Shown: positions 1-5,373 of the stretch, piece by piece
Layout: the number at the start of each line of letters is the position of its first letter
How positions within the stretch are numbered: position 1 is the stretch's first letter
Assembly: GCA_031257215.1 (NCBI GenBank)
Contig: JAIRPC010000037.1
Location: forward strand, 1 to 5,373
From: Eubacteriales Family XIII. Incertae Sedis bacterium
GTDB taxonomy: Bacteria; Bacillota; Clostridia; Peptostreptococcales; Anaerovoracaceae
Length of the DNA stretch: 5,373 nucleotides
Direction of reading: 5' to 3'
Notes under the pieces: model-generated
Databases searched by the model: none
Told to the model about the DNA's origin: nothing
What the model saw: only the letters and a program-made list of their open reading frames with translations
Program-made: the position numbers and the translations under genes

Positions 1-700
1 CCTGCCCTGTTATCTCGCTCTCTGTTACATACACGCCATAGGCGGGAACGACCAGCCCCTTTGGCAGCGCTATGTTCGCGGTCGGGAAGCCCAGGCCTCT
101 GCCTATGCCGTTGCCGCGGCTGATTTCGCCCGATATGCAGAACGGCCTGCCTAGGTACGCCGCCGCTTCCTCCATGCTGCCGTCCGCAATCAGGTCGCGG
201 ATAACCGTGCTGGACACGAGCGTGTCGCCCACGCGGTAGGGATCCATAACCTCCACATCAAAGCCTTTTTCCGCGCCTACGCCCATTAGCAGGTTGGGGT
301 CGCCGCCCGCTTCCGCGCCGAAGCGGAAGTTGAAGCCGCAGAACACGGCGCGAGCCTGGAACGCCTGCACCAGCATGTTATCGATAAACTCGCAGGGCGG
401 CATCTCGTGAAAACGCTCGTCGAAATTGAACGAGAACAGGTACTCCACGCCAAGCTCCGACAACAGCGCCGCCTTGTCGCGCTCGTCCGCTATGCTGCCG
501 ATAAGCGCCCTGCCCGCTATGACATTGTACGGGTGGTTCGAGAACGTGAACACCGCAGGGGTCAGCCCGCGCTCCTTAGCGCAGTCCACCATGCGGCGTA
601 TCAGCTCGGCGTGCCCCAGGTGAAGCCCGTCGAATTTGCCCAGGGCTACGGCGGTCGGGGCTATGTTTACAATTTCATCTATACTAGTAAATATTTTCAT
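1..700 (-). CDS. ribF: Bifunctional riboflavin kinase/FAD synthetase RibF, 3' end cut by window edge
   Basis: RibF phosphorylates riboflavin to FMN and then adenylylates FMN to FAD, in the cytoplasm. I translated the frame by hand: 233 codons are visible and open to the left edge, against a usual family length of about 305-315 residues, so roughly the last quarter is missing. The N-terminal nucleotidyltransferase (FAD synthetase) domain covers about residues 1-185: GKFDGLHLGH at 21-30, SNHP at 54-57, GFNFRFG at 122-128 and SSTVIRDLI at 163-171. The riboflavin kinase domain begins near 187 and shows GRGLGFPTAN at 200-209, the conserved nucleotide/Mg-binding PTAN motif. The start ATG (700-698) overlaps the truB TGA as ATGA and has a good ribosome binding site just upstream, so translation is probably coupled to truB. 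The nucleotidyltransferase motif reads SNHP where many homologues have an acidic residue-Pro-His-Pro; I take this as lineage variation. Identification is secure; only the end is unseen. Confidence 0.96.
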   Translation of the reverse strand, partial: MKIFTSIDEIVNIAPTAVALGKFDGLHLGHAELIRRMVDCAKERGLTPAVFTFSNHPYNVIAGRALIGSIADERDKAALLSELGVEYLFSFNFDERFHEMPPCEFIDNMLVQAFQARAVFCGFNFRFGAEAGGDPNLLMGVGAEKGFDVEVMDPYRVGDTLVSSTVIRDLIADGSMEEAAAYLGRPFCISGEISRGNGIGRGLGFPTANIALPKGLVVPAYGVYVTESEITGQ

Positions 701-1662
701 GAAGTGATCACCTTGTATGGTTTGACTATATCTTCCTCAATTTTCGCGATGCCGATAAACTCGCTGCTCTCGTAGACGCGCGTGAACGCGTAGCTGCACG
801 CGCCGCCGCCTGCCGCCTGTTTTGCGCGAAACCGCAGCCCGCTCTTGAACCTGCGGGCGTCCGCTTCCGCGAGGCGGATTTCGGGCAGATATGGTATGGC
901 GGAGTCCATAGGGAGAAGCGCGTGCGCCATATCCCCTGATTCGGCGTTCCCGCTAGGCAAGCCCGGATGGGAACCGGCGTCGTCCAGCGTGAACACACCG
1001 CTCTTGGTGCGCGTCAGGGCGCTCATTGCCGCGCCACAGCCAAGGGCGTCTCCCGCGTCCCTCACTATTGATCGCACATAGGTACCCTTGGAGCAGACAA
1101 CGGAGAACCGCACCGTGGCAAAGCCAGGATTGGAAGCGGGATGGCCGTCCGCGTCGAAGCTTATGCCCTTGAATACGATGCTTCCGATTCTGACCCTGCG
1201 CGGCTTCACGGCATCTTCGGGAATTTCCTCGCCTCGCCGCGCCAGCTCGTAGAGTTTCTTGCCTTTGTATTTTATCGCGGAATACGCGGGTGGTATCTGA
1301 TCCAGCTCGCCTGTCATAGCCGCCAAAACGCCCTCGACCGCGCCGCCGTCTATGCCGTGCGCCGCATCCGCTTGGGCTTCGCCGATAACGCTGCCCCATA
1401 CATCCAGTGTATCTGTCACAACCCCTAGCCGCATTTCGCAGTCGTATGCTTTCGCGTCAGCGGAGTCGTCCGCGTCTATGAACTCTATGATTCGCGTCGC
1501 CTTGCCGACGCAGATGGGCAGAACGCCGCGCGCCATTGGGTCAAGCGTCCCCGTGTGGCCTACCCTGCGCATGCCCAAGGCCCTGCGCACAAAGCCCACG
1601 ACATCATGTGATGTCATGCCCTGCGGCTTGTCTATTACAATGATCCCGTCGCTGTTTGCCAT
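697..1662 (-). CDS. truB: tRNA pseudouridine(55) synthase TruB
   Basis: TruB isomerises U55 in the T-loop of tRNAs to pseudouridine; family members also act as tRNA-folding chaperones. The 321-residue product is a normal length. The N-terminus has the family signature: IIVIDKPQGMTSHDVV at 7-22 and GHTGTLDPMARGVL at 35-48, where Asp41 matches the catalytic aspartate (Asp48 in E. coli). Tyr73 in KAYDCEMRLG corresponds to the tyrosine that contacts the target base. PPAYSAIKYKGKKLYELAR lies at 124-142, and KGTYVRSIVRDAG at 192-204 carries the active-site Tyr195 and Arg197. The C-terminal part after about 235 is divergent, as usual for TruB. The ATG is 6 nt past the rbfA-nrnA stop and has only a weak ribosome binding site, which suggests translational coupling. 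The TGA stop overlaps the ribF ATG. All catalytic residues are present and nothing looks truncated. Confidence 0.97.
   Translation of the reverse strand: MANSDGIIVIDKPQGMTSHDVVGFVRRALGMRRVGHTGTLDPMARGVLPICVGKATRIIEFIDADDSADAKAYDCEMRLGVVTDTLDVWGSVIGEAQADAAHGIDGGAVEGVLAAMTGELDQIPPAYSAIKYKGKKLYELARRGEEIPEDAVKPRRVRIGSIVFKGISFDADGHPASNPGFATVRFSVVCSKGTYVRSIVRDAGDALGCGAAMSALTRTKSGVFTLDDAGSHPGLPSGNAESGDMAHALLPMDSAIPYLPEIRLAEADARRFKSGLRFRAKQAAGGGACSYAFTRVYESSEFIGIAKIEEDIVKPYKVITS
706..714 (-). promoter_or_regulatory. Ribosome binding site of ribF, inside the truB 3' end
   Basis: The minus strand reads AAGGTGATC, then 5 nt, then the ribF ATG. GGTGATC is a seven-base match to the complement of the 16S rRNA 3' end (AAGGAGGTGATC). 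It lies within the last codons of truB, so ribosomes finishing truB could re-initiate on ribF, and new ribosomes could also load here. The site supports ATG 700-698 as the ribF start. Confidence 0.75.
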
Positions 1663-1668
1663 AACCGC

Positions 1669-3039
1669 TCAGAGAGTTTCGCCTAATAATTGCCTGAGCT
1701 CCGACACGACCTCCGATAGCGGCTTTTGCGAGGTGAAGCCCGCCGCCCTGACATGGCCTCCGCCGCCAAAGCGCGCGGCTAGCTCCGCCACGTCGTAGCT
1801 ATGCTTCGAGCGCAGGCTGGCCTTGGTGCTGCCGTCCTCCGTTTCCCGCACGAAAGCAGACGCCTCCACGCCGCTGACCGCGCGGAGCTTTTCCGCTATG
1901 CCCTCGGCTTCCTCGTCAAGGGCGCCCGCCTCCGCAAGCATGCCCCTCGTCATATAGGCGATAATCCCCTTGCCGCCCGCAACAGTCTCCATGGTGGACA
2001 TGACCGCGTTCGCGAGCATGATTTTTTCGCGCTTGATATTCTGGTATACCTCGGCCGACACCTCCCCGACTGCCGCGCCCGCTTCGATAAGCTCCGCTGT
2101 TATGCGGTGTATGCCGGGCGTGGTGTTCGTGTACTGGAACCTGCCCGTGTCCGTGACTATGCCGACGTACAGCGCGGTAGCGATGCGGGAGTCAACCTCC
2201 GCGCCCATTGCCATGATGACCCTGTACGCCAACTCGGCAGTCGCGGCGGCGGCGGTGTCTATGAGATTGTAGCCGTATATCGGCTTGCTCGAAACATGGT
2301 GGTCAATGCAGAGCGTCTCGTCCGCGTTCGCGAAAAGGCCCTCGCGGCCCTTGATACGCTCGGTTTCGCCCACGTCCACCAGCACCGCGATATCGTAGCC
2401 CGCGAACATGGCATCGTCCGCTGCGGCGGACTGCGCGTCCACGGTGCAGCCGTTCTCAATGAACGCGATATTGTCCGGTATCTTTTCGCTGACTACAACG
2501 GCGCAGTCCTTGCCTAGCCCTCGAAGCGCCAGGCAGAGCGCGACCGCCGAGCCCAGGGTGTCTCCGTCCATGTTTTCATGCGTGAACAGCCGTATGGTTT
2601 CCGCGGAGATGAGGGCGTCCGCTATCTCGCTGACCGTGTTAATCGGCTTTTCGGCCGGCTCTTTCGGGATGTCCAGCCCGCCAAGTATCCTTTCTATATG
2701 CCTGCCGTATTCTTCGGACGTGTCGAATTTGAACCGAAGCTCCGGCACGTGCCTTAGCCCCAGACGGCGCCCTATCTCGTGGCGTATATGGCCTTTCGCC
2801 TTGTCGAACGCCCCGATCACCGCGCTCTTTTCCTCGTCCGTCGCCACGTCGCCCGAACTGAGCATGGTGACGAAAACGGTTGCGAACGAGCCGTCGTTGG
2901 CGGCCTTGACAGCGGATACGCTGACGAAGCTGCCGTCGAACGCGGGGTCTCTGAGCCCGCGCAGAAGCATGTCGGAAATAATGCGCTTTATCTCCTCGCC
3001 TATCCTTCCGCTCCTGTAATTATTTCTCTTATATGCCAT
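1669..3039 (-). CDS. rbfA-nrnA: Fusion of 30S ribosome-binding factor RbfA and NrnA-type DHH/DHHA1 phosphoesterase (oligoribonuclease/pAp phosphatase)
   Basis: One uninterrupted 456-residue frame encodes two complete proteins usually made separately. Residues 1-122 are RbfA, a KH-fold 30S assembly factor needed for maturation of the 16S rRNA 5' end: GRIGEEIKRIISDMLLRGLRD at 11-31 with GRRLGLRHVPELRF at 90-103 and a C-terminal YGRHIERIL helix at 111-119. A short Pro/Glu/Lys-rich linker (about 123-135) follows. Residues 136-456 match NrnA, which degrades 2-5 nt RNAs and dephosphorylates pAp: HENMDGDTLGS at 154-164, VDVG at 221-224, the DHH triad at 246-248 and GIVTDTGRFQ at 293-302. The DHHA1 domain ends with GGGGHVRAAGF at 425-435. 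All metal-binding Asp/His positions I can recognise (D158, D160, D222, D246, H247, H248, D297) are kept, so the phosphoesterase is probably active. No ATG, GTG or TTG occurs in frame between Val98, inside RbfA, and Met157, inside catalytic motif I. Separate initiation of NrnA is therefore unlikely. The start is bounded by an in-frame TAA directly before the ATG. The domain assignments are secure; the function of the joined protein is inference. Confidence 0.95.
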   Translation of the reverse strand: MAYKRNNYRSGRIGEEIKRIISDMLLRGLRDPAFDGSFVSVSAVKAANDGSFATVFVTMLSSGDVATDEEKSAVIGAFDKAKGHIRHEIGRRLGLRHVPELRFKFDTSEEYGRHIERILGGLDIPKEPAEKPINTVSEIADALISAETIRLFTHENMDGDTLGSAVALCLALRGLGKDCAVVVSEKIPDNIAFIENGCTVDAQSAAADDAMFAGYDIAVLVDVGETERIKGREGLFANADETLCIDHHVSSKPIYGYNLIDTAAAATAELAYRVIMAMGAEVDSRIATALYVGIVTDTGRFQYTNTTPGIHRITAELIEAGAAVGEVSAEVYQNIKREKIMLANAVMSTMETVAGGKGIIAYMTRGMLAEAGALDEEAEGIAEKLRAVSGVEASAFVRETEDGSTKASLRSKHSYDVAELAARFGGGGHVRAAGFTSQKPLSEVVSELRQLLGETL

Positions 3040-3096
3040 TTATTCCTGCACCATTACACTGTTATTGCCTATTGCCATAATAACGCGCCGCGACAT
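3040..3096 (-). other. Tiny ORF (18 codons) in the infB-rbfA spacer, doubtful as a gene
   Basis: An ATG at 3096-3094 opens an 18-codon frame (MSRRVIMAIGNNSVMVQE) whose TAA directly abuts the ATG of rbfA-nrnA. AAAGGAG (3098-3104) sits just upstream, but only 1 nt from the ATG, which is too close for efficient initiation there. I recognise no homologue. If translated, it would couple to rbfA through the adjoining stop and start codons. It could equally be a chance open stretch. It lies where B. subtilis has ylxP but bears no resemblance to that protein. Confidence 0.2.
3044..3047 (-). promoter_or_regulatory. Short ribosome binding site of rbfA-nrnA
   Basis: AGGA lies 4 nt upstream of the rbfA-nrnA ATG, which is slightly closer than ideal. 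It is the only Shine-Dalgarno-like sequence at a workable distance; the stronger AAAGGAG at 3098-3104 is about 60 nt away. The match is short, so confidence is moderate. Confidence 0.4.
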
Positions 3097-3108
3097 GCTC
3101 CTTTGCTC

Positions 3109-3129
3109 GCCGAATTGTTTGCGTTCGGC
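3109..3129 (-). repeat. Inverted repeat with 6-bp arms just after infB
   Basis: GCCGAA and TTCGGC form perfect 6-bp arms around a 9-nt loop, 18 nt past the infB stop codon. No T-run follows on the transcribed strand, so it is not a typical intrinsic terminator. It could be a weak mRNA structure between infB and rbfA, or chance. Confidence 0.3.
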
Positions 3130-3147
3130 CGGGCGCGATAAGGCGGG

Positions 3148-5373
3148 CTATGCCCTGGCCACTTCCTCCATAATGAAGGCTTCCACGACATCGCCCTCCT
3201 TTATGTCGTTGTAATTCTCTATCCCGATGCCGCATTCGTACCCTGACGCGACCTCGCGGACGTCGTCTTTGAAGCGTTTCAGCGAGGAGATCTTGCCCTC
3301 GTGTATCACTATGCCGTCGCGGACAACGCGCACCTCGGCGCTCCGCCTGACCTTGCCCTCGGTCACATACGCGCCGCCGATAGTGCCGACGCCAGGAACC
3401 TTGAAGGTTTCCCGTATCTCGACCTTGCCTATGACCACTTCCTTGAACTCGGGGTCAAGCATGCCTTTCATGGCCGCTTCTATATCGCCTATAGCGTCGT
3501 ATATGACGCGGTAGGTCCGGATCTCCACGCCGCCCTGCTCCGCGAGAGCAGTCACGGAGCTGCCCGGCCGCACGTTGAAGCCTATGATGACGGCGTTCGA
3601 CGTTTCGGCCAGCATTACATCCGACTCGTTAACAGTGCCTACGCCCCTGTGTACGACATTGATCTTCACATCCTCGTTCGACAGCTTTTCGAGCGAGGCG
3701 GTGAGCGCGCCGACCGAGCCTTGCACGTCGCCCTTGATAATGATATTCAATTCTTTCGCTTCGCCTGAACCCATGCGCTCAAACAGCGTGTCGAGGCTCG
3801 CGCCTGAGGTGCGCGCCATTATCTCGTCGCGCTGCCGCAGCTTGCGCCCCTCTGCTATATCGCGGGCGGCGCGGTCCTCGCGGACGGCGTTGAACTCGTC
3901 GCCCGCCTGCGGCACCTCCGAAAGCCCTGTGATCTCCGCCGCTGTCGCTGGGCCTGCCTTGTCAATACTCCTGCCCTTGTAGTCCGTCATCACCCTGATA
4001 CGGCCGCTCGTAGTGCCCGCCACTATGCTCATGCCCGTTTCGAGCGTGCCGTTCAGCACCAGCAATGTTGCGACGCTTCCGCGCGATTTGTCGAGCCTGG
4101 CTTCTATGACCGTGCCGAGCGCGAGTCTGTTCGGGTTCGCTTTCAGTTCCAGCACCTCTGCCTGCAAGAGTATGGCTTCAAGCAGTTCTGTTATTCCTTG
4201 TCTTGTCTTGGCGCTGACCGCAACGCTCTGCGTGTCGCCGCCCCATTCCTCGACGAGTATACCCTGCTCGGAAAGCTCCTGCTTCACCCTGTCAGGGTTC
4301 GCGCCGTCCTTGTCCATCTTGTTGATGGCAACTATGATGGGGACGCCCGCCGCCTTTGCGTGGCTGATGGATTCGAGGGTCTGCGGCATAACGCCGTCGT
4401 CGGCGGCAACCACGAGAACCGCGATATCCGTCGCGTGCGCGCCCCTGGCCCTCATAGCCGTGAACGCTTCGTGGCCGGGCGTGTCGAGGAACACTATCCT
4501 CTGTCCGTCGATATGCACCTCGCTCGCGCCGATATGCTGCGTAATGCCGCCCGCCTCGCCCTCGGTGACGTTCGTTTCCCTGATGGCATCCAGCAGGGAG
4601 GTCTTGCCGTGGTCAACGTGCCCCATAACGGTTATTATCGGCGGGCGCGGTTCGAGGTCGTTCGGATCGTCCTCAAAATCGTCTATGCCGTCCTCGACGA
4701 TCTCACCCTCGTCGTGCGCGATGTATACAGGTATACCCAGCTCGTCTCCTAGAAGCATGGCCGTCGTCTCGTCAATATTGCTGTTGATATTCATCATCAA
4801 CCCGAGGTTCATGAGCGCCATGATGGTTTCGGACGTTGTTTTCTCCATCTGCTCAGCGAACCCAGCCACGGTGATCGGCACAGTGATGATCTTCGTGCCA
4901 GGCTCTAACTCGTCATAGTTGAGCTGCGGCACAGGCTCTGCCTTCGGCTGTGGCTTCGGGCGCCTGACGCCCTTGACCGGCTTCTTTTCGAGCGAGCTGT
5001 CTTCGAGTATCGGACTGCGTCTTGAACCGCGGAAATCTTCCGTAGTGCCGCGGCGCTTGGCGTCCTTGACGTTGTGGCGCTTCGACTTGTCGCCAAATCC
5101 GTCGCCTTTCTGCTCCTTGCCCTTGGCGCCCTTTCTGTCCTTTGCCTTGCTCGGCGTTTCGGCTTTTTTCGGCTTGGCGCCGTCTTTCGCGCCATCCTTC
5201 TTTTGTTCGCCTTTTTTCGGGTCGCCTTTTTTCGCGCCGTCCCTTGCGGCTTCGCCGCCCTTTGCGGGCTTCTTGCCGTCCTTGCCGCGCGGGCGCTCGC
5301 GGCTTCTGTCAGGCTTGCCGCCAGAACCGTCCTTGCCGCCAGCTTCGCCCTTTTGACCGTCGGGCTTGCCCGC
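3148..5373 (-). CDS. infB: Translation initiation factor IF-2, 5' end cut by window edge
   Basis: IF-2 is the GTPase that places fMet-tRNA on the 30S start site and promotes 50S joining. The frame is open from the right edge to a TAG at 3150-3148, giving 741 visible residues; the true start lies outside. Visible residues 1-147 are a low-complexity, Lys/Gly/Asp/Ala/Arg-rich, probably disordered tail. An IF2 N-terminal domain follows at about 162-218 (ITVPITVAGFAEQM, then NINSNIDETTAMLLGDELG). The GTPase domain has G1 GHVDHGKT (251-258), the G2 region GGITQHIGA (275-283), G3 DTPGHEAF (297-304) with the catalytic His, G4 NKMDK (351-355) and G5 SAK (387-389). Domains II and III follow, and the fMet-tRNA-binding C-terminal domain ends with GTIGGAYVTEGKVRR and SLKRFKDDVREV. 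It is the most upstream gene seen of this operon, and 108 nt separate it from rbfA-nrnA. An internal GTG at 4932-4930 may start a shorter isoform. Confidence 0.98.
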   Translation of the reverse strand, partial: AGKPDGQKGEAGGKDGSGGKPDRSRERPRGKDGKKPAKGGEAARDGAKKGDPKKGEQKKDGAKDGAKPKKAETPSKAKDRKGAKGKEQKGDGFGDKSKRHNVKDAKRRGTTEDFRGSRRSPILEDSSLEKKPVKGVRRPKPQPKAEPVPQLNYDELEPGTKIITVPITVAGFAEQMEKTTSETIMALMNLGLMMNINSNIDETTAMLLGDELGIPVYIAHDEGEIVEDGIDDFEDDPNDLEPRPPIITVMGHVDHGKTSLLDAIRETNVTEGEAGGITQHIGASEVHIDGQRIVFLDTPGHEAFTAMRARGAHATDIAVLVVAADDGVMPQTLESISHAKAAGVPIIVAINKMDKDGANPDRVKQELSEQGILVEEWGGDTQSVAVSAKTRQGITELLEAILLQAEVLELKANPNRLALGTVIEARLDKSRGSVATLLVLNGTLETGMSIVAGTTSGRIRVMTDYKGRSIDKAGPATAAEITGLSEVPQAGDEFNAVREDRAARDIAEGRKLRQRDEIMARTSGASLDTLFERMGSGEAKELNIIIKGDVQGSVGALTASLEKLSNEDVKINVVHRGVGTVNESDVMLAETSNAVIIGFNVRPGSSVTALAEQGGVEIRTYRVIYDAIGDIEAAMKGMLDPEFKEVVIGKVEIRETFKVPGVGTIGGAYVTEGKVRRSAEVRVVRDGIVIHEGKISSLKRFKDDVREVASGYECGIGIENYNDIKEGDVVEAFIMEEVARA
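4930..4945 (-). promoter_or_regulatory. Possible internal translation start for a short IF-2 isoform
   Basis: An in-frame GTG (4932-4930) lies at the end of the disordered tail, immediately before the IF2 N-terminal domain. GAAGG (4945-4941) is placed 8 nt upstream. Initiation here would give a 594-residue IF-2 with every folded domain visible in this window. E. coli and B. subtilis make short IF-2 forms from internal in-frame starts, so the idea has precedent. In this genome it is inference, because GAAGG also arises easily from Glu/Lys/Gly-type codons. Confidence 0.3.
5207..5234 (-). repeat. Tandem 15-nt coding repeat in the IF-2 tail
   Basis: A perfect 13-bp direct repeat (plus-strand TCGCCTTTTTTCG at 5207-5219 and again at 5222-5234) recurs with a 15-nt period. 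It encodes consecutive five-residue units, AKKGD and PKKGE, and decays into further Lys/Asp/Gly units (QKKDG, AKDGA) downstream. Each copy contains an A6 run on the coding strand. It looks like in-frame expansion of a disordered linker. Confidence 0.7.

Noticed and set aside
1801..2517. Plus-strand ORF of 238 codons
   Set aside because: It lies wholly antisense to the DHH domain of rbfA-nrnA and its composition (Arg/His/Ala-rich) is typical of a GC-rich shadow frame. No recognisable domain.
2643..2680. Separate start codon for a stand-alone NrnA
   Set aside because: No ATG, GTG or TTG is in frame at the junction. Only CTG (Leu122) and ATA codons occur, and the next ATG is already inside catalytic motif I.
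3109..3129. Inverted repeat after infB as an intrinsic terminator
   Set aside because: The stem is only 6 bp with a 9-nt loop and no T-tract follows on the transcribed strand. A terminator here would also split an otherwise continuous operon.
4198..4752. Plus-strand ORF of 184 codons
   Set aside because: Antisense to the IF-2 GTPase domain, with no recognisable family and an Arg/Val/His-rich shadow composition.
4013..4918. Long plus-strand ORF (301 codons) antisense to infB
   Set aside because: It mirrors the conserved IF-2 frame on the opposite strand. Its translation is Ser/Pro/Ala-rich and low in complexity, as expected of a shadow, and infB here has unmistakable motifs.
4905..5195. Minus-strand Arg/Lys/Ser-rich ORF overlapping the infB tail in another frame
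   Set aside because: It overlaps infB out of frame and simply reads the Lys/Gly/Asp repeats shifted. The infB frame is open through the whole stretch to the window edge.
5207..5234. A6 runs as a programmed frameshift site
   Set aside because: The zero-frame codons are GCG or CCG followed by AAA AAA GGC, so the phase does not match the canonical X XXY YYZ heptamer. The infB frame also continues normally across both runs.

Overview
This window is a block of four co-directional genes, all on the minus strand. Transcription runs from the right edge to the left edge: infB (initiation factor IF-2, 5' end cut by the window edge), a fused rbfA-nrnA gene, truB (tRNA pseudouridine-55 synthase) and ribF (FAD synthetase/riboflavin kinase, 3' end cut by the window edge). 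Coding density is very high. The only sizeable gap is 108 nt between infB and rbfA-nrnA. No RNA gene, mobile element, CRISPR array, convincing promoter or factor-independent terminator was found. Every long plus-strand reading frame lies antisense to one of these genes.

The gene order infB-rbfA-nrnA-truB-ribF is the translation/ribosome-maturation operon typical of Bacillota (Firmicutes), especially Clostridia. In Bacillus subtilis ylxP sits between infB and rbfA and nrnA lies elsewhere; here ylxP is absent and a DHH phosphoesterase occupies the rbfA-truB interval. The DNA is fairly GC-rich by eye and uses many ATA isoleucine codons. A GC-rich clostridial lineage, perhaps an uncultured gut or anaerobic bacterium, is the best guess. 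This is inference from gene order and protein style, not a taxonomic identification.

Functionally the genes cover translation initiation (IF-2), maturation of the 30S subunit (RbfA), recycling of very short RNA and pAp (NrnA), tRNA modification (TruB) and flavin cofactor synthesis (RibF). The downstream genes are tightly coupled. Only 6 nt separate rbfA-nrnA from truB, and the truB stop overlaps the ribF start as ATGA.

The most notable feature is that RbfA and a complete NrnA-type phosphoesterase are one uninterrupted 456-residue polypeptide with no plausible start codon for a separate NrnA. Lesser points are the repetitive Lys/Gly/Asp-rich N-terminal tail of IF-2, a possible internal GTG start giving a short IF-2 isoform, and the infB-rbfA spacer. 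That spacer stays open in the infB frame and holds a tiny ORF abutting the rbfA start.
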